Part shown: positions 40,316-49,733 of the stretch, piece after piece
How the letters are laid out: every line of letters begins with the position of its first letter
Numbering within the stretch: position 1 is the stretch's first letter
DNA from: Gamsiella multidivaricata
Taxonomy: Eukaryota > Mortierellomycota > Mortierellomycetes > Mortierellales > Mortierellaceae
Direction of reading: 5' to 3'
NCBI RefSeq assembly: GCF_025024155.1
Contig: NW_026251737.1
Location: forward strand, 62,001-126,000
DNA length: 64,000 nt
Position numbers and translations under genes: made by a program
The notes under the pieces: generated by a model
What the model was told of the DNA's origin: nothing
What the model saw: the letters and a program-made list of their open reading frames with translations, nothing else
The model's database searches: none

Positions 40316-42359
40316 TCATTGCAAGCGCTTCTTTGCATTTTTCAAGTCCTTATAGCCCCACGATCGTTTTAACCCATTCACGTCACCATTGCCGATCTTA
40401 TGGATATCTGCCTATTAGTTAGTAAGAACCAAATGTGAGAAGCGAGTCTTGCTCCCGACGTAAATAACCTTTTTCAAAGTGATAACGTACCCTGGCAACT
40501 AAAAGCGTTGGGAGTGTCGCGAACAAGGAGGGGATCATTGCGATTGACGTGGGAACAATAAATGAGCCAATCTCCTCAAGCATGAAGATACCGCGTGTTT
40601 TCGTAGAGAGCCGCATATAAGACGCGTTCGAATAAACCACTTGAAAGAGCGGCGCAATTTCATTGCCGGCGTCTAAGAATGCTTTTTCAAAGCGCGCGAG
40701 GCGGTACATGTCCCATATGTTTTTTTCATTCTTCGTCCCCAGTGCTGGGTCAGTGGCCTCGCCCCAACATATTTCCTTCCCGAAAGCTACAGCCCTGATA
40801 TCGGGTCTGTCTGGCTTCAGCCCTGATATCGAGTCTGTCTGGCTTCAGCCCTTGAGTCTTCTGTGTTGTGGAGTCCGTGTTCGGACTATGTATTTTCATA
40901 AAAGACAACGATTAAAACAAATCAACAGATCATCATAAAAAGGACGTCAACGCATAACACACTTACAATTCACTCTTAACAAACTCGTTGTCTACAAAGG
41001 CTTGCATAATAGGAGCGATGACTTCACGATGAAAGTATTTTCTGAGACTATGTCAACTGGCTTATACGGCAGGTATTCCAGGCTAATATTCGTTTAAAAA
41101 AGTTAACTCGTGCGCGTATAACTATATAGTACACGAATGCGCATGTCAAATGACTTACAGCATCTCAAGCATTAGTCGAATCTTTCGGTCCTTTTTATTG
41201 AGGGAATGAAGAATCTCAGCTACATCTTCTCTCTCTCCCTTGAGACAAAGCTGTAGACAAAAAAAAGTTAGACGGCACACGAAGACAAATTAAGTCAGCA
41301 GTGCATGTAACTAGTCGACATACCCTCACAGTTTTCATCATGAGACTATCATCGAAGTCGGTATCTGGCAATTCAATTGTCGACTTCGCAATCTTACGCA
41401 GCAATCCTTCGGTGAACGCGTTTTTCATCCTCGCTGTCGGCATCGAGGGTGCAAACACACCAATAATAGCCATGGCGTCGGCAACTTCTGTTTTTTTTAT
41501 TTCGCTCTGAACCAAAGCATCGATGCATGCTCGCTGAAAGGCTTGAAACCGACACACTACGCAGATGTCATCCGCTACCCAGTCGCATTGAGTGTGCGAG
41601 GCTTTTTCAACACTGCGAAGAAGAACCTCGCGCTCATCGTTGTCGATGACTGGTTTCGTAATCACTGGCTCTGCCTCTTCGAACGGTGTCATTACAGGTG
41701 CTTGTGATGCCGCTGGCACCGCCGCTGTTAGAACAAGCTGTGAGGGGGACCCTGGAGGTGTTGTTGATGCGGCTGTGGATGGTCTTGTCGATTGCTGCTG
41801 ATGACTCTCATTCTCCTGCTGCATCGGCGCTGCTGCCGTGACATATTGTTTGTGTTATTCAGTCATTAACCTGTTTGAACTCGTGAATCTGATCATCTTG
41901 TTTGTAAAGTTCTTTGTACGCGAATATTGCACATAACATACCAATGTAGCAACTTTCTTCAATGCGTGCTGTGTGGAGATTTGATACAGCTTGCTTTTGC
42001 CTAGCGACGTTAGGGAGGAGGGCTGAAATATGCCCGCGCTAGACGTGAAGTAAAGAACATTGTTATGTTGTGTACTATCGGTAATGTAGATATGGGAGCT
42101 CCTGGACAGCTTGACTTACTGTTTCGGGTTCTTCATCAATTATAGCCCGGAGCTCATTCACTGTAGCCTTTTTGAGAGAGAATCCTAACTGACGCTTATC
42201 GAGCGCAGAATGATGTCGAAGGTACGGCAATACCTTGCCGGTCCAATATCCTAGCAACTGCTCTTTATCTCGAATGTCCTTGAAGGTTCTCATGAAAGAT
42301 CTAAGGGAGATCTTGCGTACTGGTGTGCTGTCAATGTACTTTTTGTAATCGTCGAGCAT
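40316..42359 (-). pseudogene. Seven-exon gene of unrecognised family broken by a 28-bp duplication; possible PD-(D/E)XK-like domain
   Basis: Exons on the minus strand: 42120-42359, 41942-42038, 41324-41832, 41159-41250, 40967-41047, 40491-40885, 40316-40411. All phases close except in exon 6, where a 28-bp tandem duplication (40793-40848) shifts the frame; without it the gene would encode 493 aa. N-terminal part: MLDDYKKYIDSTPVRKISLR, followed by a helical region, a Ser/Thr/Pro linker and DDICVVCRFQAFQRACIDAL. C-terminal part: KYFHREVIAPIMQAFVDNEF, then (after the duplication) KPDRPDIRAVAFGKEICWGE, YRLARFEKAFLDAGNEIAPL, YMRLSTKTRGIFMLEEIGSF and a basic end SWGYKDLKNAKKRLQ. The spacing RPD ... 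E(I)CWGEAT is loosely like a PD-(D/E)XK nuclease core but lacks the Lys. I recall similar proteins being abundant in Mortierellomycota; unverified. Function unknown. Confidence 0.7.
40793..40848 (-). repeat. 28-bp tandem duplication (2 copies)
   Basis: ccctgatatcgggtctgtct + ggcttcag occurs twice in a row (40793-40820 and 40821-40848) with one mismatch. The length is not a multiple of three and it lies in exon 6 of the gene above. Confidence 0.95.
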
Positions 42360-42539
42360 TGTTGTCTTATCCCGGGACAGTGTCAATGGTATGATGAGGG
42401 CAGCAGAGTTGTGATCGATTTGATTTCCTATACAGAAAGACGCCCCCAGAATTGAGGTCCTCAGGGCAATTGAAGAGTTATACTATCAGATTCACACTCC
42501 ATCTAATGAGTTCATATCAACACTAAACAAGAGAGCTAT

Positions 42540-43035
42540 AATGATTGATCAAGTGAAGGCACGCTCTGCGTTACACCGAAAGAAGCACTATCGGAACCCA
42601 CGAGTCATCACCGTCGTTCCCCCTTGTCATATGAAAGGAACATTGACGGCTGCGGGAGTAAAACGCATGACGAGCGGAGTAGCTTCACACATTCTCACAA
42701 TTAAGACCGAAAATGTGCATAGCCATTCACGAAGCTATCCTCAAAAGTCTGATCAGGAGAGATGAGGGCCCCGTCCAATCAAATCATAAGTACAATGGCA
42801 GGAGGAAAGAGAAGGAACGCCGCCTTTTACACAACAAGAAGAACTATTCGACCCCTCGGCCATCGCCGACATTCCCTCTTGCCATTCGGAGATGTCGGCT
42901 GCAGCATGATTCAACTATACCGCACTGGGCGAGGATTGGCTTCACACACCGCGATCCGCTTCGCGCATGTGCATATCCATTCACAAAGCTAGCCTCAAAA
43001 GTCTGGCCAGGAGAGATGAGAGCCCCGTCATCCAC
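42540..43035 (+). repeat. Diverged ~250-bp direct tandem duplication
   Basis: 42715-42778 (atgtgcatagccattcacga ... ggagagatgagggccccgtcc) recurs at 42967-43033 (atgtgcatatccattcacaa ... ggagagatgagagccccgtc), offset about 252 bp. Weaker similarity extends leftward (aagaagcactat ... ttcccccttg versus aagaagaactat ... ttccctcttg; gtagcttcacacat versus ttggcttcacacac). Roughly 75-85% similar by eye. No intact gene is evident; the minus strand shows ISPGQTFEASFVNGYAH in one unit. Confidence 0.65.
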
Positions 43036-43689
43036 GAATTTGCCATTGTTCTGCTTCCAAATTGAACAAAATTAAGGGGATTACCATTCGAGCGTCGGAT
43101 GAAACGTCTGGATAGTTGAGCACGCGAGCAAATGATCTCGAGTGGGTGAAACGGGCCGAATGGGAATGACAAACGGGCGTGATAGTTGAGAGGATGGATG
43201 GGGAAGTATGGGGAGGCGAGCAAGCGCGTGGATGGAGAAGTGATCAAGTGTGTGGATGGAGAGGTGAGCAAAGCGAAATGATAGAGAGCAAGCGAGGAAT
43301 TAATGGAGGATGACAACGTGGCCAAGAAATAAAAACGCGCTCAAGCATCGTGAAGAGGGAGTCAATCTCGTTTGACCGACATGTGCCGCCATTCTTCCAC
43401 CTAACGATCAAGTGCGGAGGGTCAAGAACAGTACCCCTCAATGGCCGTTGGCCAAAGCACAGGGGTCAAGGCAGAGTCCCTATCGACTTAGCTGATCCCT
43501 AACCTGAGCGTGTCGTTGCCTCCTTATTCTTGTAAATTCTTTTTTCTGATCGGTGGAGAGCAAGGCTTTTCCCTGAGACCTCTCTTTGCAAGCGTGCTTG
43601 CATCTGAAGCTCTTATCGTTTATATCTGTGTAAGCTTATTTTGATTAGAGTTTATTGAGCAACATATTCACAACCAGTGCTTTTACACG

Positions 43690-44945
43690 ATATACCGATT
43701 GTTACAGCCATTCGAAAGAATTATCAGGATTGGAGATCCAAAGCATGGACAAACATCATCAACAACACTGAGGACATGATCACATCCTGGAAGGGCTAAG
43801 AGCGTCGTGAAAACTTGTGTGGAGAACTCAACCGGTAAGCTGTCTAACCTAATACCACATCTAGCATGCAAAATAAGCATCCTACTAAATCATCTGTGCT
43901 CTACGCACGACACTCACTACAGCTTGGAAAGCAAGATCGCTCAATACTCCCGAACTTTTCAATTCATGCTCCTCCATTAGAGAAGCGCTTGAGCTCCTCT
44001 TTTTTCGATGCAGTTTGTTGGACGCGGCCAAGATGATCCTTGAGAACGAAGCGCAATTAGTTGAAGTAGTATTCGGTCGAAAAATAGCTTCAGAAGTGTT
44101 GCAAGAGTTGTTCTCGATGAGCCATACGTCCTGAAGACAACGTGCAGTTATTTCCGGGAAAAGTATCCTTCTCTCATAACTGCTGCAGCGCGGATAATGC
44201 TGCACTCAGAAATGCCACGGCACACGGAGATATGTGGGAAGCTATGATGCTACCCTCTTCGTTGACACGTTGAAGGCTCAACCTCTATCATTATGGCCTT
44301 CGCTGACCAAGACTGATCTTCCTGGGCAGCTCGTCGGCGATGTGACAGTTGTTGGATACAATGAACGGAAGCCAAAACTGGTGATCTCGACAGGAACATC
44401 TCAATCCAGGACTTCATGCAGGCGCATGTCAAGGACAGTTCCAAGAAGGCGAATCTGAGCTTTGATGGACTGGAGCGTGTCTCCATCGATTTGGGCGACA
44501 CCAACTTCGCGCAGATCTTATCAAAACGTCATGTCAAGTTCCTGGATAGGTTGAAACGACGTAAACAAGGCGCGGAAGGTCAGCAAGACCGGGATCAATC
44601 AAGGAAGAGAAAAGCAAGTGCTGAATGAACAATATGCGATGACATACATCCGGACGCTAGACCTCATTGATAACAAAAAGAGAAGTAACATGGAGAACTT
44701 GTTGAACCGATCCTTTGTGAGGTGTGCATGTCTTCCGCGAACATCCAAGAGGGATTTTTTCCAGTGAACCTCGTCCAGGCAGTGCGCATTTTTTTTCCTC
44801 CTCTACTCAACCACAGTGCGTATTCAAGTTCCGACACAGCGCCCCTCTTGCTTACTTTGAAAAATACCCTCGTATGCTCTTCACGCTAGGCTCGACCCCA
44901 GGCCTCTTTAACTGTAAGATGGATAGCCTCGAATCCAGTCCTGAA
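43690..44945 (+). pseudogene. Decayed coding sequence of unknown family
   Basis: Several protein-like stretches occur in different plus-strand frames: FVDTLKAQPLSLWPSLTKTD (about 44247), then DFMQAHVKDSSKKANLSFDG, AQILSKRHVKFLDRLKRRK (44411-44575), then EQYAMTYIRTLDLIDNKKRS with LLNRSF (about 44625-44715), then MSSANIQEGFFPVNLVQAVR (44727 on). Adjacent frames join only with frame changes, so this looks like one or two old genes with frameshifts or unrecognised introns. The family is not recognised. The right end runs close to the breakpoint of duplication copy B (45061). Confidence 0.4.
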
Positions 44946-45060
44946 TAGTATTGACTTAAAGTTAAAAGGAAACGTCAAGTTTTCAGTCATATCATTTGAA
45001 GAGGACTGAATTCAAGTCTATCTTCACGAAGCGTTCATTTTTCTTATTAGTGGTGTCGGG

Positions 45061-46595
45061 AGGCTCCCGAATCAGCGAGATCGCTTGGATCAACCGTCTG
45101 CCTCATATTCAGCTCGTCCAATCGGTAAAAGAGGATTTGCAGTGCTCATGAACCTGCCTCTTGATCGAAAACAAGAGTTACTCAACACTGCCGCATTTCG
45201 TCTTCTGACCACTAGGCTGGAGCAAACCTCGCACAGCAGAGTCGCGTGTTCCACCCAGGTGGGGCTGGATTCCGTCACTTGGCCGAGAGGTTCGTGAACG
45301 AGTTTGTTTTCGTTCGCATGCACTACAATAGTTCTCGGAAAGCAACAGGAACACTAAAGCATTTTTTTCTTCTGTTTTCGGTTCATTATCTTGCAGATCC
45401 AAAGCTGGATTACCCTCGGCTGCTGTGGTGTTTGGCAATTCGACTGCTGGAGGCGCTTACATTCCTGGGATGAGCGATTACGTCGTGATGGTCAAGGTAA
45501 CATGGTAACACCTGTCTCTGCATCAAGCATTTTGACAACAAAGCTGTCGTTGTGCTAATCATCGATATTTCCATACGTGCCGGCAAACAGGGCAAGGCCC
45601 AGGTTTTCCTGGGAGGTCCACCACTGGTCAAGATGGCTACAGGCGAGATTACAGATGCAGAGAGCCTGGGTGGAGCTGATATGCACAGCCGCAAATCAGG
45701 TGTTTCTGATCAGCTTGCCATGGACGAGTACCATGCAATCTCGATGGCCCGTGAGTTCGTCTCGGGACTAAACTGGACCAAGCAGGGCCAGCTGCCGATC
45801 CGGCATATCAAGGGTCTATTTGACCAGCCCATGTATGACCCTGATGAAATCTTGGGAATCGTCAGCGCCAACATCCGCATCCCCTTTGATGCTCTCGAGG
45901 TCATTATCCGCTTGGTTGATGGTTCTCGCTTCACGCAGTTCAAGCCATTGTATGGACCAAATTTGATCTGTGGATGGGCAACTATTCACGGTATTCCCGT
46001 CGGCATTCTGGCCAACAACAATGTCCTCTTTCCTCCCGAGGCCAACAAGGCGACACAGTTTATCCAGCTATGCAACATGCGCAACACCCCGATCCTCTAT
46101 CTCCATAACATCACTGGATTCATGGTCGGCAAGAAGTATGAGGAGGAAGGGATCATCAAGGCAGGATCTCGCTTCATCAATGCAGTCTCAAACTCACAGG
46201 TGCCGTGTATCACTATCGTCATGGGTGCCAGTTACGGTGCAGGAAACTACGCCATGGCCGGGCGCGCCTACAACCCCCGATTCCTGTTTTCATGGCCGAA
46301 CAGCAAGTGCTCTGTCATGGGCGCGGAGCAATTGACGGGTGTGCTCGATATTGTGATGCGAGATTCGGCTAAAAAGTCGGGCAGGATCATTGACGAAGAG
46401 ATGGCCAAGGCCTCGATGGGGATGTTCCAGGCCATGGTTGAGAACGAGTCAGACGTGTACTGGACGAGTTCACGGTGCATTGATGACGGAGTGATTGATC
46501 CCCGCGAGACACGAACCATTCTTGGTTTCTGCCTCTCAGTCTGCTACAATACCGAGGTGAAAGGAGGCAACCTCTATGGCGTCTCGCGTATGTAA
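45061..46595 (+). pseudogene. 5'-truncated second copy of the acyl-CoA carboxylase beta gene
   Basis: Contains the end of exon 3 (from [19 protein letters not shown], 45061-45124) and exons 4-6 (45216-45289, 45397-45496, 45591-46595) of the gene at 36142-38250, with identical introns. Exons 1-2, the start of exon 3 and the promoter are missing, so the N-terminal ~130 residues including part of the carboxyltransferase fold are lost. The final 347-codon frame is identical in protein sequence to the parent. Unless a new upstream exon is used it should be non-functional. Lack of decay implies a very recent event, ongoing gene conversion or an assembly artefact. Confidence 0.88.
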
Positions 46596-46655
46596 TCGTA
46601 CATAGAAGTACAGAAGCACCTCGGAGAAATCATAAAATAGCGACGCAATAATGTG
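45061..46655 (+). repeat. Segmental duplication, copy B
   Basis: Homology with copy A begins at about 45061 (aggctcccgaatcagcg) and stops at about 46653, 58 nt after the stop codon (shared ...gcgacgcaataatg, then divergence). Confidence 0.93.
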
Positions 46656-46804
46656 TCTCTAAATTTCGGATGTTTTTCAAACCTTGGATAGACTTAATAA
46701 TTTTTTGGGTTTTTTTTATTTTGCTCTATTCAGCGCACTAGTATGGCCGTGCGTAGCCGATATACAAGGAGGAGGCCATGGTTATGACGAGGCTTTCTTA
46801 GGCT

Positions 46805-48085
46805 TTATGCCTTCTTTAGGGCCTTGGGGATGTTGCCACTCAAGTTGCCGCTAATCTCCTTCTTGGTAGGGCCAGTGGAGGCGCGGTGCTTGATACCATC
46901 GCCGAGCTCCTTGACATTCATCTTGCGATTCTTGAAGTCAACGATCTGGATGGACTGGCTGGGGAGCTTGCCGTCCTTAGAACCTTCCAGACGGATGTCG
47001 GCGCAGTTCATGTAGTACTGAGGCAAGATGTTGGCAGTCCATCTAGTTTTATAGTATGTAGGGATATTTGTTCATGTCAGACAAGAATGGACGCTTATAA
47101 ACAGATATGATGTATGCTCGACGAGATCGATGATATCAAGGAACTTACGACCAAACGAAGAGGCACTTGTCGTGTGTACAGGAGGGAACATTGCTTGGGA
47201 TCTTAACGGGCCACTTGAAGTAAGCTAGATTGACATGAGAAGAACGGCATTTGGGCAACGTTAGTGTACGTGATCGAAATTGAATTTAATTTGGTCATGG
47301 GTAGCTTAGCACTGATGAGGGCATGGTTGCGATTTTCCTTACCATCTGGGCAAGTATTAGTGTAGCGACCAATCAAGTGGAAGGTCTTGCCGCCGTCATA
47401 CGAGAGAGAGAACTCGCACTGCGGGGTTCACAAAAATTGTGTAGAAAGACAAAGATGGTTATTATCGTATTTTCCTTTAATCGCTGTACTCGAAACATTG
47501 GCTGAGGCCAGTGTATGCACACCAATCTTCCACAAACAACTCTCCGCTCTTGGGCTTCTTTTTCTTTTGGTGATCTAGCCCTCAGTTCGTAGAAAATGAA
47601 ACATAGCTTACCATTCCACCGCCGTGGCGGGCCTGGTGGAACTGTTTGGTGCTCTTGGTCAGGACGGGTTGCTTCTTGATATCGCTGGCCCTCATACCAG
47701 AGGCATAGAAACGGACATTGATGGTCTGACCTGCCTTCATCTTGGTGATAGGGCCAGGTGCATAACCGCCGCAGGGGAACCGTACTTTCCAGACGTTATC
47801 CTTGTAACCAATGAAGGCCTATTGTGTGAAGATAATAAAAATTCGTCGTCAGTTTGAATGTTCAGATTGAGTGAGAAGAGTGGAGCATGTCGAGTTTGTG
47901 TCGTGATGTATAGTTTCGGGCTAAAGAGTGGTCGTTGTTCATCGTGCAGGGGACATTACATGGATCCGGCCGTTGTATTGCTTTGTGCCGAAACCACCAC
48001 GGGGAGTTGGCCAGAGCATGGCCATGTGGGCAGATGCCACAGCGATATAAGAGATGATCAAAAGGAGGGCGGTGGCGAACTTCAT
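46805..48085 (-). CDS. Secreted lytic polysaccharide monooxygenase-like protein (N-terminal His)
   Basis: Five exons on the minus strand: 47960-48085, 47612-47818, 47343-47418, 47149-47224, 46805-47042; phases close, 240 aa. The signal peptide MKFATALLLIISYIAVASA is followed directly by His20 (HMAMLWPTPRGG), which would be the mature N terminus, the hallmark of the LPMO copper histidine brace. Candidate second brace residue is His107 (RHGGGMCEFSLSYDGGKTFH; His103 is the alternative). The C-terminal part has a W-x-W followed by YYMNCADIRLEG, like fungal AA11-type and related LPMO-like proteins. Four or more Cys could form disulfides. Copper-dependent oxidative cleavage of chitin, cellulose or another glycan is inferred, not shown; a non-catalytic copper-binding (BIM1/X325-like) role is an alternative. 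TATATAAA lies about 240 nt upstream of the ATG. Confidence 0.8.
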
Positions 48086-49733
48086 GTTTGCAGGTGGAGA
48101 AGAAAGATGTTGTGTGTTATATGTCGATGAAGAGGTAGGGATGTGGACAGGGGTGCGGGTTATGCTCGTTGATAGCTGGGAGGATTGTGATCAAGAGTGA
48201 GATTCGCTCTAAATCGCAAGACGGGCCGAGGGAGTATCGGCGGAATGGGAGGTGGCGGTTGAGAAGTTCAAGGGAGGATGGATGATGAAGAAAAAAAGAG
48301 AGGGAAAACTTTGAGAGATGCCTGTGTTTATATAAGCGAAGTGCGAGGGCGATTTTGTTATCTCGCCGCGGACAATGGCTAGCGAGGGACCTGTGCTGCA
48401 CGCAAGTGAGAGGTATTGTATTGGGAGGAATGGCTGAGATCTGTGCTCATTAAGACTCGACTGTGCCCAGCCCCCATCCAGCTTCCGAAAAAAGGTCCTG
48501 CGGCAGGAGGAAACACAAGAACGCTTCTATGGACCCAATTTGTTAACTCATCTGTGCGTTTATTAACCCGAGTGCGACAAAACCAAACACCTCATGGCTT
48601 AACTACGCTACGTACCAGCTGGACCTAAACTATAGCATGCCCTTCGTCAGTATGCGCCATTGGCCCTTTGTCACCATTTGGTCTTTGACTCTCTTTCTCG
48701 AAGCTAGCCCTCTAGCCACTAATCACAACCGCACTAGGGCCACTATGTAACACAATACTTCAAAGTCCTTCCCATGAACGACTGGGTGAACTCTATGGTT
48801 ATTGGTCGCTCGGGAGAAATACCCAAACACAGCTAGCCGATGACTGTTACCAAGAGTATACCCCCTGACCTGCCTGACCTGACAAAACGGTTTAAAATGC
48901 ATGCTAGCCGAGGGTAGCCCTCCGGTCTATCCAGACATGGGAGGGAGGAAGAGCAAAAGGCAGTAATTTCCCGCCAAACATAACCTTGGGATCATGGTAT
49001 TTGGTAGACATCCCTAGTAAATGGAGGGTAGACCATACAAGTGAGCTTTCAAATCGCATTGATTGCAATAAATGACCTAATTTATGAATCTCTAGATGTC
49101 TCAAGGGAAGCAATGCAGAAAAAGGCAAGAGGAGACGGAGGAATGTCGCCATACGTCTTTGCCCTGTTTGCAATCGATGTCGGCCCCGCACGTTCCCGCT
49201 TTCCTGCACCTGCATATGCATCTGCACTGCGGTGAGGATGGAGCCCGGAGCAAGAAGAATCTAAAATCCCCTTGGTGCCACGGAGTGAAGGGTGCACGCG
49301 CGGACTGAGAATCTATGTGTACGTGTACATGGTGAGAGATACTTGGCAGGTCCAGAGTTGTGGAACCTAGGCTGGCCTTCCGATAGTCCAGCTGGACGGA
49401 GTCCCATAAGACATGTTTCAGTCGCTTTGACCTACATTACCGTCATTGTTCCTGAGTTTACTGGGCCAATGGCAGCGTTGCAACACTGCAGAAAGAATAT
49501 CAGCGGGGTCATCCATCAGGGAGCCGGTATTTTTTCTTCTGGCTCCCGCTGCTGCTGTTTTGAGGGTCTCGACCACCTGAGCAGAGAGTTCGGGTGTCGA
49601 TTCGGCGATCTCTTTCATTCACATCTCATTCATTCCTTAATCGCCATCACAAATAGATATACCTTGTCATTTTTCACAGCCTTGGGCATAAAGGTGTCCA
49701 CTACGACATTCAACTGCACCACAATTGTCCTCC
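48086..49733. other. Intergenic region, no gene seen
   Basis: Holds the LPMO-like gene promoter on the left. The remainder has short frames only; none shows a recognisable motif. Confidence 0.4.
48327..48334 (-). promoter_or_regulatory. TATA box (TATATAAA) of the LPMO-like gene
   Basis: Perfect TATATAAA on the minus strand, 242 nt upstream of the start codon. Confidence 0.5.

Noticed and set aside
41216..41824. 202-aa single-frame protein at the third exon of the 40.3-42.4 kb gene
   Set aside because: It is exon 3 read through into intron; splice phases on both sides place it inside the seven-exon model.
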